This document shows positions 25,296-33,783 of a DNA stretch of 64,000 bases, piece by piece. Under the pieces are notes generated by a model. The model saw only the letters and a program-made list of their open reading frames with translations. It did no database searches and was not told the origin of the DNA. A program made the position numbers and the translations under genes. This DNA comes from Streptomyces sp. yr375 (GTDB lineage Bacteria > Actinomycetota > Actinomycetes > Streptomycetales > Streptomycetaceae). Position 1 is the first letter of the stretch. The number at the start of each line of letters is the position of its first letter. Where the stretch lies: positions 124,001-188,000 of the forward strand of contig NZ_FOFF01000006.1 of NCBI RefSeq assembly GCF_900110755.1, given 5' to 3'.

Positions 25296-25327
25296 ATCCC
25301 CTCACTCCCAGTGAAAGGAGCGGCCCC

Positions 25328-26482
25328 GTGTCTTTGAGTACCGGACGTCACCGCAGGACGCGCACCCTCTCGATCGCCGCCGCGGTGGCCGTCTCGGCAG
25401 GGGTGGGAGGTGTCTGCCTCGGCCTGTCGAACGGCGACGCCGAGGCCGCCTCCTCGACGGTCACCGTGTCCACCACCGCGCAACTGGAGTCGGCGGTGAA
25501 GAACGCCACCGCCGGCACCGTCATCCAGGTCCGCGGCGGCACCTACTATCCGACGGCCACCATCAAGTCGACGGCCAGCGGCACCAGTTCGGCTCCCATC
25601 ACGCTCCAGGCGTACGGCAGCGAGAAGGTGCTGATCGACGGCTCCAAGCTGCCCGCCGGCTCCTGGCTCGCCGGGATCTACGGCAGCTACTGGACCGTGC
25701 AGAACCTCACCTTCCAGTCCTCCCCGGCGCAGGGCTTCGTCGTCACGTCGTCGACCGGCGGAATCTTCCGCAACCTGGTCACCGCGAACAACGGCGACTC
25801 CGGTTTCACGCTGCGCGGCGACAACACGGTCAACAACCTCGTGCAGAACCTGGACAGTTACGGAAACTACGACGTCGCCGGGCACGGGCAGAACGCGGAC
25901 GGCATCGCGATCAAATTCGGCTCGGGATCGGGCAACAAGATCACCGGCGCGCGGCTGTACAACAACTCGGATGACGGCCTCGACCTGTGGCAGTTCTCCA
26001 CGCCGGTCACCATCGAGCATTCGTGGGCCTTCGGCAACGGCAAGAACCGCTGGAACGACTCCGCTTTCCAGGGCAACGGGAACGGGTTCAAGCTGGGTGG
26101 TGGGGGAGTCGCGGTGGCGCATGTCGTCAACGACAACGCCTCCTGGGACAACTCGCTGAACGGTTTCACCGAGAACTCCAACACCGGCGCGATCGTACTC
26201 AACCGGAACACCGCCTACGCCAACGCGCAGACGGGTTTCTACTTCGCCACGAGCAAGGCCAAGCTCGCCCGGAACCTCGCGGTGGGCAACAAGGGCGGGC
26301 TGGACAAGCTCGGCTCCGCCGCCGTCTCCGCCGCCAACAACTGGGACAGCGGGGTGTCCACGCCGGCGTTCAAGTCGACGGACGCGACCTCCGCGTACGG
26401 CGCCCGGCAGGCGAGTGGCGCGCTGCCGGCGACCACGTTCCTGACGACGGGGTCGACGACCATCGGCGCCACCATGAACTGA
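25328..26482 (+). CDS. Secreted pectate lyase, polysaccharide lyase family 9 (paralogue 2)
   Basis: A 384-residue PL9 lyase starting at GTG 25328 after a GAAAGGAG ribosome site. The signal peptide is arginine-rich (TGRHRRTRTLSIAAA) and ends near residue 40. It matches paralogue 1 along its whole length, including NNGDSGFTL, SYGNYDVAGHGQNADGIAIKFG, NNSDDGLDLW, NGFKLGGGG (catalytic Lys) and an almost identical C-terminus (LPATTFLTTGSTTIGATM). A 15-bp stem terminator follows. The duplicated genes are split by the phosphatase gene. Confidence 0.92.
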   Translation: MSLSTGRHRRTRTLSIAAAVAVSAGVGGVCLGLSNGDAEAASSTVTVSTTAQLESAVKNATAGTVIQVRGGTYYPTATIKSTASGTSSAPITLQAYGSEKVLIDGSKLPAGSWLAGIYGSYWTVQNLTFQSSPAQGFVVTSSTGGIFRNLVTANNGDSGFTLRGDNTVNNLVQNLDSYGNYDVAGHGQNADGIAIKFGSGSGNKITGARLYNNSDDGLDLWQFSTPVTIEHSWAFGNGKNRWNDSAFQGNGNGFKLGGGGVAVAHVVNDNASWDNSLNGFTENSNTGAIVLNRNTAYANAQTGFYFATSKAKLARNLAVGNKGGLDKLGSAAVSAANNWDSGVSTPAFKSTDATSAYGARQASGALPATTFLTTGSTTIGATMN

Positions 26483-26490
26483 CGCCGGCC

Positions 26491-26543
26491 CTCGAAGGTG
26501 CGGGTCCGCGCGTGACCGACCGCACGAAACCCGCGCCTTCGAG
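26491..26543 (+). terminator. Long hairpin after the second PL9 gene
   Basis: CTCGAAGGTGCGGGT pairs with ACCCGCGCCTTCGAG at 14 of 15 positions with a 23-nt loop, starting 8 bp after the stop. Probable terminator of the pectinase region. Confidence 0.65.
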
Positions 26544-26571
26544 TAAGCGAATAAGCGAATGAATAAGCGAA
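26544..26571. repeat. Three copies of TAAGCGAA
   Basis: Exact copies at 26544, 26552 and 26564 in the spacer between convergent genes, between two hairpins. Function unknown. Confidence 0.55.
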
Positions 26572-26579
26572 CGCAAAGC

Positions 26580-26597
26580 CCGCAGAGATCGCTGCGG
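26580..26597 (-). terminator. Small hairpin after the sigma/anti-sigma pair
   Basis: CCGCAG pairs with CTGCGG across a 6-nt loop, 8 bp beyond the minus-strand stop at 26605. On the plus strand it is followed by AGGTTTTC, so it may work in both directions. Confidence 0.45.
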
Positions 26598-26604
26598 AGG
26601 TTTT

Positions 26605-27483
26605 CTACGAGTCGCCCTCGTCGCCGCTGTGGGCGGCGAAGTCGCCGCCCACGGAGCCCTGTTGCTTCGCCGACCGGCCCGTGATCGCGTAGCTGTCGCG
26701 CTTGGCGTCCCGGCCGCCGCGGTCATGGTCGTACTGCCCGGCGAACACCCACTCGCCCTTGGCGATCGTCCGGCCCGGCTTGAGCACCCAGGTGTAGACG
26801 AGGAAGCCGTTGCGCTCGGCGACCGTGAGGGTGAAGTAGTCCTCGGGCAGCGAACGCCAGGCGCCCGCCGACGAGACCCCGCCGGTCTGCGCGATCTTCA
26901 ACTGCACGGTGAGCGCGGTGAGCGGCTCGGACGTCTTCAGTGTGACGTCGCTCTGCGCCCAGAAGTCGTTGCTGTGCGGGTCGACCGAGCCGTCCGACCA
27001 CAGCGGGCCGTCCTCGGTGTCGCTCGTCGCGGGCAGCTCGGCGACCGGCGCGGTGGACGCGGTGGGCGTCGTCTGCGAGGAGCGGGGCGGGGAGGTGCTC
27101 GGCTTCGCCGGGTCCTGCGCGCCGCCGCCGGAACTCGGCGTGGCCTTCGGCGAGGCCGGCGGTCGGCTTGTCGCGCCCGGGGACTCGACCGGCGGCGACG
27201 ACACGGAGACCGTCTGCTGCGCCGGGTTGTCGTCCTTCACCGCGGACGCCACCGCGTAGCCGCCGGCCCCGAGCATGCCCGCGACCGCGGCCGTGGCCCC
27301 CACGATCCGCACCCAGCCCCACACCGGCGGGTGGGTCGCCCGGTGATCGGACCACTCCTGCCCCTGCCCCGCCATGCCGCGCTCGACCCGGGCCAGGATG
27401 CGCGCCCGGTCGGGCTCGTGCGCTCCGGCCGCCTCGCGCAGCCGGGCACGCAGCTCGTCGTGCCCGTCCCGCCGCATCCTCAT
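26605..27483 (-). CDS. Membrane-anchored protein coupled to an ECF sigma factor (possible anti-sigma factor)
   Basis: A 292-residue protein with a charged cytosolic N-terminus (about 1-55), one membrane helix at roughly 57-80 (IVGATAAVAGMLGAGGYAVAS) and a Pro/Ser/Thr-rich linker (about 90-150). An extracellular beta-rich domain (about 155-292) follows. The ATG overlaps the sigma-factor stop (ATGA). That topology and coupling are typical of anti-sigma or sigma-accessory proteins. The N-terminus lacks an obvious HxxxCxxC zinc motif, so classical ZAS function is not supported. Confidence 0.8.
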   Translation of the reverse strand: MRMRRDGHDELRARLREAAGAHEPDRARILARVERGMAGQGQEWSDHRATHPPVWGWVRIVGATAAVAGMLGAGGYAVASAVKDDNPAQQTVSVSSPPVESPGATSRPPASPKATPSSGGGAQDPAKPSTSPPRSSQTTPTASTAPVAELPATSDTEDGPLWSDGSVDPHSNDFWAQSDVTLKTSEPLTALTVQLKIAQTGGVSSAGAWRSLPEDYFTLTVAERNGFLVYTWVLKPGRTIAKGEWVFAGQYDHDRGGRDAKRDSYAITGRSAKQQGSVGGDFAAHSGDEGDS

Positions 27484-28043
27484 CGGTCCCTTCCCGAGGC
27501 CTCACCGGTGCGCACCATCGCAGGCATCGTGAGCGCGGCCCCCTTGGCGCCGAGCAGCCTCTGCAACTCGGCCATCCCCTTGGAGGTCTGGCTCTTCACG
27601 GTACCCACCGAAACCCCCAGGGCGAGCGCGGTGTCCTTCTCCGAGAGGTCGAAGGCGTGCCGCAGCACCACACAGGCCCGTTTGCGGAACGGAAGTCTGC
27701 GCAGCGCCGACTGGACGTCCACCGTGCCCGCTATGTCGGGATTCTCCGTCTTCTCCTCGCGCTGCGACCAGAACAGGGCGATCCTGCGGCGCTCCCGGAC
27801 GGCGCTGCGGATGCGGGTGCGGGCCAGGTTGGCGACGACGCCACGGGCGTACGCCACCGGATGGTCGGCCGCGCGCACCCGGTCCCAGCGGTGCCACAGC
27901 GCGAGCAGCGCGTCCGCCGCCAGGTCGTCGGCGGCGTCCGCCTCGCCGGTCAACAGGTGGGCGAGACGCGACAGTTCGGCGTAGTGACGGTCGAAGAAGG
28001 CATGGAATTCCACCGAGGCGGCGTCGTCGACGACTGTGCCCAC
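27480..28043 (-). CDS. RNA polymerase ECF sigma factor (SigE/sigma-70 family)
   Basis: A 187-residue ECF sigma factor. Region 2 (about residues 12-80) includes FFDRHYAELSRLAHLLTGEADAADDLAADALL. Region 4 (about 115-170) includes RLPFRKRACVVLRHAFDLSEKDTALALGVSVGTVKSQTSKGMAEL, a standard helix-turn-helix. I place the start at GTG 28043, preceded by GAGGTCACCC; longer upstream frames lack family similarity. It is divergent from the purine permease and coupled to the membrane protein. The sensed signal is unknown. Confidence 0.9.
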   Translation of the reverse strand: MGTVVDDAASVEFHAFFDRHYAELSRLAHLLTGEADAADDLAADALLALWHRWDRVRAADHPVAYARGVVANLARTRIRSAVRERRRIALFWSQREEKTENPDIAGTVDVQSALRRLPFRKRACVVLRHAFDLSEKDTALALGVSVGTVKSQTSKGMAELQRLLGAKGAALTMPAMVRTGEASGRDR

Positions 28044-28269
28044 GGGTGACCTCTTCTCGATGCGTCTGTGCGTTTTCTGTGACCGAAATGCGGATGTCCC
28101 GAGGAGGTGGCCGGGATGAGACCGGGAAGCGTAGCAGTGGTTCATCGCTCGCTTTAGTACAGGGGTTCGAGCATCCTGTGGCAGGCGGATCGAAAGCGGA
28201 ACCCGATTCCGTAACACGGCGAAAACCTGAAGACGGTTCAACGCAGGAACAATCCAGCGAGCATCCGCA

Positions 28270-28294
28270 CACGATCAGCCGCGCACGATCAGCC
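28270..28294 (+). repeat. Direct repeat upstream of the purine permease gene
   Basis: CACGATCAGCC occurs twice with 14-bp spacing (28270 and 28284), about 30-50 bp before the permease start. It could be a regulator-binding site. The rest of the 28044-28322 divergent region shows no gene. Confidence 0.4.
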
Positions 28295-28322
28295 AGTCGG
28301 CAGGCAGCAGGGAGCAGTACAC

Positions 28323-29723
28323 GTGGAAACCGTCGACCGGTTTTTCAAGATCTCCGAGCGGGGGTCGACCTTCGGCCGGGAGATACGCGGCGGCTTCGCC
28401 ACGTTCTTCACCATGGCCTACATCCTCGTCCTGAACCCGATCATCCTGGGCAGCGCGAAGGACAAGTTCGGGCACCAGCTCGACACCGTCCAACTCACCA
28501 CCGCCACCGCCCTGGTGGCCGCCGTCATGACGATCGTCATGGGCGTCGGCGGCAACCTGCCCCTCGCGCTCGCCGCGGGCCTCGGCCTGAACGCGGTCGT
28601 CGCCTTCCAGATCGCCCCGCTGATGAGCTGGGACGACGCGATGGGCCTCATCGTCATCGAAGGCCTGCTGATCTGCGCCTTGGTGGTGACCGGGCTGCGC
28701 GAGGCCGTCATGCACGCCATCCCGCAGCCGCTCAAGCAGGCGATCAGCGTCGGCATCGGCCTGTTCATCGCCTTCATCGGCTTCGTCGACGCCGGTTTCG
28801 TCAGCCGGATCCCCGACATCGCGCACACGACCGTGCCCGTGCAGCTCGGCGGCACCGGCACCCTCTCCGGCTGGCCGGTCCTGGTGTTCTGCCTCGGCGT
28901 GCTGCTGACCGTCGGACTGCTCGCCCGCAAGGTCAAGGGCGCGATCCTGATCAGCATCGTCACCATGACGCTGCTCGCGATCGTCATCGACTCGACCGCC
29001 GACATCAAGTCCTGGGGCCTGACCACGCCTTCGTGGCCGGACCGGATCGTCGACGCCCCGGACTTCGGGCTGATCGGTCACTTCAGCCTGTTCGGCGCCT
29101 TCGGCCAGACCGGCGTCATCACGGTCGTCCTGCTGATCTTCACCCTGATCCTGTCCGACTTCTTCGACACCATGGGCACGGTCGTCGGCATCAGCGCGGA
29201 GGCCGGGCTGCTGGACGACAAGGGTCAGGTGCCCCATCTGGGCCGGGTGCTGCTCATCGACGGCGCGGCGGCGGTCGCGGGCGGCGTGGCCTCGTCGTCC
29301 TCGGCGACCTCCTACATCGAGTCGGCGGCCGGCGTCGGCGAGGGCTCGCGCACCGGCTTCTCCAACGTGATCACCGGCGGCCTCTTCGCGCTCGCCCTGT
29401 TCCTGACCCCGGTCCTCACGATCGTCCCGCTCCAGGCGGCCGCCCCGGCTCTCGTCGCCGTCGGCTTCCTGATGATGACCCAGGTCAAGGGCATCGACTG
29501 GGACAAGTACGAGATCGCCATCCCGGCGTTCCTCACCATCGCCGTCATGCCGTTCACCTACTCGATCACCAACGGCATCGGGGCGGGCTTCGTCTCCTAC
29601 GTCCTCATCAAGACGGTCCTCGGCAAGGCGAAGGACGTGCACTGGCTGCTGTGGGGGGCGTCGGCGCTGTTCGTCGTGTACTTCGCCATCGACCCCATCG
29701 AGCAGGTGCTCGGCGTGAAGTGA
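28323..29723 (+). CDS. NCS2-family purine permease (AzgA-like adenine/guanine/hypoxanthine transporter)
   Basis: A 466-residue proton-coupled purine importer with about 12-14 hydrophobic helices. The start is GTG 28323. Family motifs are RGGFATFFTMAYILVLNP near residue 22, NLPLALAAGLGLNAVVAF near 77, DFFDTMGTVVG near 280 and ASSSSATSYIESAAGVGEGSRTG near 322. The last is the AzgA/GhxP signature. The motifs fit a nucleobase salvage transporter rather than UraA-type uracil permeases. It converges on the penicillin-binding protein gene with only 22 bp between them. Confidence 0.92.
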   Translation: METVDRFFKISERGSTFGREIRGGFATFFTMAYILVLNPIILGSAKDKFGHQLDTVQLTTATALVAAVMTIVMGVGGNLPLALAAGLGLNAVVAFQIAPLMSWDDAMGLIVIEGLLICALVVTGLREAVMHAIPQPLKQAISVGIGLFIAFIGFVDAGFVSRIPDIAHTTVPVQLGGTGTLSGWPVLVFCLGVLLTVGLLARKVKGAILISIVTMTLLAIVIDSTADIKSWGLTTPSWPDRIVDAPDFGLIGHFSLFGAFGQTGVITVVLLIFTLILSDFFDTMGTVVGISAEAGLLDDKGQVPHLGRVLLIDGAAAVAGGVASSSSATSYIESAAGVGEGSRTGFSNVITGGLFALALFLTPVLTIVPLQAAAPALVAVGFLMMTQVKGIDWDKYEIAIPAFLTIAVMPFTYSITNGIGAGFVSYVLIKTVLGKAKDVHWLLWGASALFVVYFAIDPIEQVLGVK

Positions 29724-29745
29724 GCAGTCACGTCGGCTACTTCAG

Positions 29746-31197
29746 CTACTTCAGCGCTGCTTTCATCATCGCCCTTGCGACCGGGGCCGCCAGGCCGTTG
29801 CCGCTGACCTCGGAGCGGGCCGCGTCCGACTGCTCGACGACCACCGCCACGGCGACCTGCTTGCCGGTGGCGGATGTGCCGTAGGACGTGAACCAGGCGT
29901 ACGGGGCCTTGCTGTTGTTCTCGCCGTTCTGGGCCGTGCCCGTCTTGCCGCCGACGGTGACGCCGTCGATGAGCGCGTTCGTGCCCGTGCCCTTCTCGAC
30001 GACCGTCTGCATCGCCGAGCGCAACTGCTCGGCGGTGCCGGCGCTGACGATCCGCGTGGTCGACGCCTCGTCGTCGTAGTCCTTCAGGACGTCGCCGCCG
30101 CTGTCGGTGATCTGCGCGACCATGTGCGGCGAGACCAGCTCGCCACCGTTGGCTATGGCGGCCGACACCATGGCCATCTGCAGCGGCGTCGCCGTCACGT
30201 CGAACTGGCCGATGCCGGTCAGCGCCGTGGACGACGCGTCCATGTCGGACGGGTACACGCTCGGGTACGCCCGCACCGGCATGTCCTGGCTGTCGTCGTT
30301 GAAGCCGAACTTCTCGGCCATCGCCTTCAGCTTGTCCTGCCCGAGCTGCACGGCCATGTGCGCGAACACGTTGTTGCAGGAGTACTGGAGCGCGACCCGG
30401 ATCGTGGCGTTCGTACAGGGCGCGGACGTGTTCTCGTTGCGCAGGACCCTCTCCGTACCCGGCAGGGTGTACGGGGCCACGCTGTCGGTCTTCTCGTCCA
30501 CCGACGAGTACAGCCCGTCCTCCAGCGCGGCGGCCGCGACGACCAGCTTGAACGTGGAGCCCGGCGCCAGCGGCTGGCGCAGCGCCCGGTTGGTGAGCGG
30601 CTTGTCGGAGTCCGCGTTGAGCTTCGTCCAGGCCGTGCCGGCGGTGTTGGCGTCGGTCAGCGACGACGGGTCGTACGACGGCGTCGACACGACCGCGAGT
30701 ATCTGGCCGGTCTTCGGATCGATCGCGACGGCCGCGCCCTTCTTGTCGCCGAGCGCGGTGTACGCCGCCTTCTGCACGGCCGGATCGATCGTGGTGAGCA
30801 CGTCGCCCGGGTCGGCCCGCTTGTTCGTGACCGTGTCCAGCGCCGTCTTCAGGCGGATGTCCGTGCCGTTGAGCAGGTTCGCGTAGATGCCCTCGAGCTG
30901 CGTCGGGGCGTAGCTCTGCGAGGCGTAGCCCGTCACCGCCGCGTACAGCTCGCCGTCCGTGTACGTGCGCTTGTATCTGAGGTCGCCGTCCGACGTGACG
31001 GCCGAGCCGGTGATCGCCTTTCCGGCCACGATGATGTTCCCGAGCGGCTCCGCGTACGTCTCGATCGCGTTGCGCCGGTTGCCCTTGTCGTCTGCGAGTG
31101 CCTGGCCCTCGTAGAACTGCACCCACGTCGCCCGGATCAGCAGGGCGAACACGAGCAGCAGCGCGAAGACCGAGGCGCGCCTGATCGTCTTGTTCAT
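29746..31197 (-). CDS. Class B penicillin-binding protein (peptidoglycan D,D-transpeptidase, PbpA/FtsI-like)
   Basis: A 483-residue bitopic membrane protein that cross-links peptidoglycan. I choose the ATG at 31197 (MNKTIRRASVF), typical of actinobacterial PbpA, over a frame 45 bp longer. The single helix is at about residues 8-25. The dimerisation domain is followed by the transpeptidase motifs: SxxK as STFK near residue 217, SxN as SCN near 274 and KTGT near 408. Streptomyces carry several such paralogues, often sporulation- or stress-related. The gene is not in a division cluster here. Confidence 0.92.
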   Translation of the reverse strand: MNKTIRRASVFALLLVFALLIRATWVQFYEGQALADDKGNRRNAIETYAEPLGNIIVAGKAITGSAVTSDGDLRYKRTYTDGELYAAVTGYASQSYAPTQLEGIYANLLNGTDIRLKTALDTVTNKRADPGDVLTTIDPAVQKAAYTALGDKKGAAVAIDPKTGQILAVVSTPSYDPSSLTDANTAGTAWTKLNADSDKPLTNRALRQPLAPGSTFKLVVAAAALEDGLYSSVDEKTDSVAPYTLPGTERVLRNENTSAPCTNATIRVALQYSCNNVFAHMAVQLGQDKLKAMAEKFGFNDDSQDMPVRAYPSVYPSDMDASSTALTGIGQFDVTATPLQMAMVSAAIANGGELVSPHMVAQITDSGGDVLKDYDDEASTTRIVSAGTAEQLRSAMQTVVEKGTGTNALIDGVTVGGKTGTAQNGENNSKAPYAWFTSYGTSATGKQVAVAVVVEQSDAARSEVSGNGLAAPVARAMMKAALK

Positions 31198-31259
31198 TGC
31201 CTCAGAAAGACGAACGGGAAGCGATCGATCGTTCCCATCCACCCGGATTTCTCATCGTC

Positions 31260-31343
31260 TGTTCATCCGGGCCTGTTCATCCGGGCCTGTTCATCGGGGC
31301 CTGTCCATCTGGACCTCTTCATCCGGGCCTGTCCAGCCGGTTC
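31260..31343. repeat. 14-bp tandem repeat array (six units)
   Basis: Units start at 31260, 31274, 31288, 31302, 31316 and 31330, with consensus TGTTCATCCGGGCC. The first two are identical and later ones diverge. The array ends at the IclR gene stop (31342) and lies in the spacer upstream of the penicillin-binding protein gene, both transcribed on the minus strand. It is non-coding and a candidate site for slippage. Confidence 0.85.
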
Positions 31344-32115
31344 AGAGCCTGCGGGTCGCCAGGGTCAGCCGGTCGCGGGCGTCGAACAGCGCGTCCTTCA
31401 CCATCTGCTCGTGCGCGGGCGTCAGCCGCGCCACCGGCACCGAGCAACTGATCGCGTCCCGGGCCGGCGTGCGGTACGGGATCGCCACGCCGAAGCAGCG
31501 CAGGCCCAGCGTGTTCTCCTCGCGGTCCACCGCGAAACCCTGCTCCCGGACCTGGTGCAGCTCCTCGATGAGCTGCTCGCGGTCCGTGATCGTGTGCTCG
31601 GTCAGCGTCGGGAGCGTCTCCGGGAGCATCTTGCGGACCTGCTCGTCGGGGTAGGTGCTCAGCAGCGCCTTGCCGAGGGAGGTGGAATGGGCGGGCAGCC
31701 GCCGGCCGACCCGGGTGAAGGGCCGCAGATAGTGCTGGGACTGGCGGGTCGCGAGGTACACGACGTTCGTGCCGTCGAGCCGGGCCAGGTGGATCGTCTC
31801 GGTGGTGTCGTCCGAGATCCGGTCCAGGGTCGGCCGGGCCGCCGCGACGACCTCGTCGCCGTCGATGTAGGAGGTGCCGACGAGCAGCGCCCGCACGCCG
31901 ATCCCGTACCGCGTGCCCGTCGCGTCCGTCTCCACCCAGCCCAGCTCCACCAGCGTGCGCAGCAGCATGTAGAGGCTGGACTTGGGATACCCGACGGCCT
32001 CCTGGACCGCCGCGAGGGAGTGCATGCCGGGGCGTCCGGCGAAGTACTCCAGCAGCTCAACCGTCCGCACCGCGGACTTGACCTGCGCCCCGCCCCCCGT
32101 TTCGCCAGCCGCCAT
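31342..32115 (-). CDS. IclR-family transcriptional regulator
   Basis: A 257-residue regulator. The winged helix-turn-helix (residues about 10-75) includes SLAAVQEAVGYPKSSLYMLLRTLVELGWV, and the effector domain has GRRLPAHSTSLGKALLS near 135, the IclR signature with the conserved Ser/Thr pocket. I start it at ATG 32115; the frame extends further but without similarity. It is divergent from the 2-oxoglutarate-semialdehyde dehydrogenase, so it probably controls uronate/aldarate use, as KdgR-type IclR proteins do. Confidence 0.9.
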   Translation of the reverse strand: MAAGETGGGAQVKSAVRTVELLEYFAGRPGMHSLAAVQEAVGYPKSSLYMLLRTLVELGWVETDATGTRYGIGVRALLVGTSYIDGDEVVAAARPTLDRISDDTTETIHLARLDGTNVVYLATRQSQHYLRPFTRVGRRLPAHSTSLGKALLSTYPDEQVRKMLPETLPTLTEHTITDREQLIEELHQVREQGFAVDREENTLGLRCFGVAIPYRTPARDAISCSVPVARLTPAHEQMVKDALFDARDRLTLATRRL

Positions 32116-32166
32116 CGCCCTTGACCCCTTCGTTCGACGAGAAGCTGAAGTTATAGTCTCGGCAGC

Positions 32167-32203
32167 GTATTCACCATCCGAGACAGCGTTCAGCATATCG
32201 AAC
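32167..32203. promoter_or_regulatory. Candidate IclR operators between the regulator and dehydrogenase genes
   Basis: Two adjacent sites: GTATTCA-N8-GACA (32167-32185) and the imperfect palindrome GTTCAGCATATCGAAC (32188-32203). The second resembles IclR-type operators with TTC/GAA half-sites. The first shares its fixed bases with the udh-kdgD divergent region at 4317. Confidence 0.5.
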
Positions 32204-32236
32204 ACGGCTGATGCAGAGCATGTGAAGGGACCCGCG

Positions 32237-33766
32237 GTGGCAGCAGCACCAGTCTGGAGTGTCGACCCCCGTAACGGGAAGCAGCGGGAACAGGTCGCGG
32301 TGGAGGCCACGGCCGAGGAGGTCGACACCGTCGTCCGCGCCGCGCACGCCGCCCGCGGCTCCCTCGCCGACCGCAGCGTCCGCGCCGCGTTCCTGCGCTC
32401 CGCCGCCGACCGGCTCCAGGCAGCCAAGGACACGCTGGTCGAGGTGGCCGACGCGGAGACCGCGCTCGGCCCGGTCCGGCTGACCGGCGAGCTCGCCCGC
32501 ACCTGCTACCAACTGCGCTCGTTCGCCGACATCGTCGACGAGGGCGCCTTCCTCGACGTCGTCATCAACCACCCCGACGCCGCCGCCACCCCGCCCGTCC
32601 CCGACCTGCGCCGCTACAAGGTGCCGCTCGGCGTGGTCGCCGTGTACTCGGCGTCCAACTTCCCCTTCGCCTTCTCCGTCGCGGGCGGCGACACCGCGAG
32701 CGCGCTCGCGGCCGGCAACCCGGTCGTCGTCAAGGCCCACCCCGACCACCCGGCGCTGTCCGAGCTGGTCGCCAAGGTGCTGCGGCACGCCGCCGCCGAA
32801 CACGGCATCCCGCAGGACGTACTCGGACTCGTGCACGGCTTCGAGGCCGGCGTCGAGCTGATCAAGCACCCGCTGGTCACCGCCGCCGGATTCACCGGTT
32901 CCATCCGGGGCGGGCGGGCGCTGTTCGACGCCGCCGCGGCCCGGCCGGTACCGATCCCCTTCCACGGGGAACTGGGCTCCCTCAACCCCGTCGTGGTGAC
33001 CGAGGCTGCCGCCGTCGAGCGCGCCGAGGAGATCGGCGCCGGGCTCGCCGGGTCCATGACCATGGGAGTCGGACAGTTCTGCGTCAAGCCCGGACTGGTC
33101 CTGGTGCCGTCCGGCGCGGCCGGCGACGGCCTGGTCAAGTCGCTGACCGACGCGGTGAGCGACACCGACGCGGGCGTGCTGCTCGACCACCGGATGCGGG
33201 ACAACTTCATCGCCGGTGTCGCCGAGCGCGCCGAACTGGCCGACGTGGACTCGCCGGTGACGCCCGGCGCGGGCGGGGAGCACACCGTCAGCGCGGGCTT
33301 CCTGACGGTGCCCGCGGGGCGGCTCGCCGCCGAGGGGGCGCACGACCTGCTGCTGGAGGAGTGCTTCGGCCCGGTCACCGTCGTGGCCCGCTACGAGGAC
33401 GAGGCCGAGGTCAAGGCCGTCCTGTCGCGGCTGCCGGGCAACCTGACGGCGACGGTCCAGCTCTCCGACGGCGAGGCCTCCGGCGAGGGGCGCGGCGCGG
33501 AGATCCTCGCCGAGCTGACTCCGCTCGCCGGGCGCGTGCTGGTCAATGGGTGGCCGACGGGCGTCGCCGTCGCGCCCGCGCAGCATCACGGCGGTCCGTA
33601 CCCGGCCACGACGTCCACGTCCACGTCGGTGGGCGGTACGGCCATCGAGCGGTGGCTGCGGCCGGTCGCGTACCAGAACACGCCTGCTGCGCTGCTGCCT
33701 GTGGAGCTTCGGGACGAGAACGAGTTGGGGCTTCCGCGTCGGTTCAACGGGCGTCTCGAGCGGTAG
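32237..33766 (+). CDS. Aldehyde dehydrogenase (NADP+), probable 2-oxoglutarate semialdehyde (2,5-dioxovalerate) dehydrogenase
   Basis: Predicted to oxidise 2-oxoglutarate semialdehyde to 2-oxoglutarate, the last step of the aldarate and pentonate routes. The 509-residue protein has YSASNFPFAFSVAGGDTASALAAGNPVVVKAHP near residue 138, catalytic Glu near 245 (HGELGSLNP) and catalytic Cys near 282 (GQFCVKPG). These follow the K-GSADH type III/araE-like subfamily rather than ordinary aldehyde dehydrogenases. GTG 32237 is chosen because GAAGGGA precedes it at proper spacing. It connects functionally with kdgD at 4507 and the lyase at 9010. Confidence 0.88.
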   Translation: MAAAPVWSVDPRNGKQREQVAVEATAEEVDTVVRAAHAARGSLADRSVRAAFLRSAADRLQAAKDTLVEVADAETALGPVRLTGELARTCYQLRSFADIVDEGAFLDVVINHPDAAATPPVPDLRRYKVPLGVVAVYSASNFPFAFSVAGGDTASALAAGNPVVVKAHPDHPALSELVAKVLRHAAAEHGIPQDVLGLVHGFEAGVELIKHPLVTAAGFTGSIRGGRALFDAAAARPVPIPFHGELGSLNPVVVTEAAAVERAEEIGAGLAGSMTMGVGQFCVKPGLVLVPSGAAGDGLVKSLTDAVSDTDAGVLLDHRMRDNFIAGVAERAELADVDSPVTPGAGGEHTVSAGFLTVPAGRLAAEGAHDLLLEECFGPVTVVARYEDEAEVKAVLSRLPGNLTATVQLSDGEASGEGRGAEILAELTPLAGRVLVNGWPTGVAVAPAQHHGGPYPATTSTSTSVGGTAIERWLRPVAYQNTPAALLPVELRDENELGLPRRFNGRLER

Positions 33767-33783
33767 CGCTCCGCTTGGGCGCC

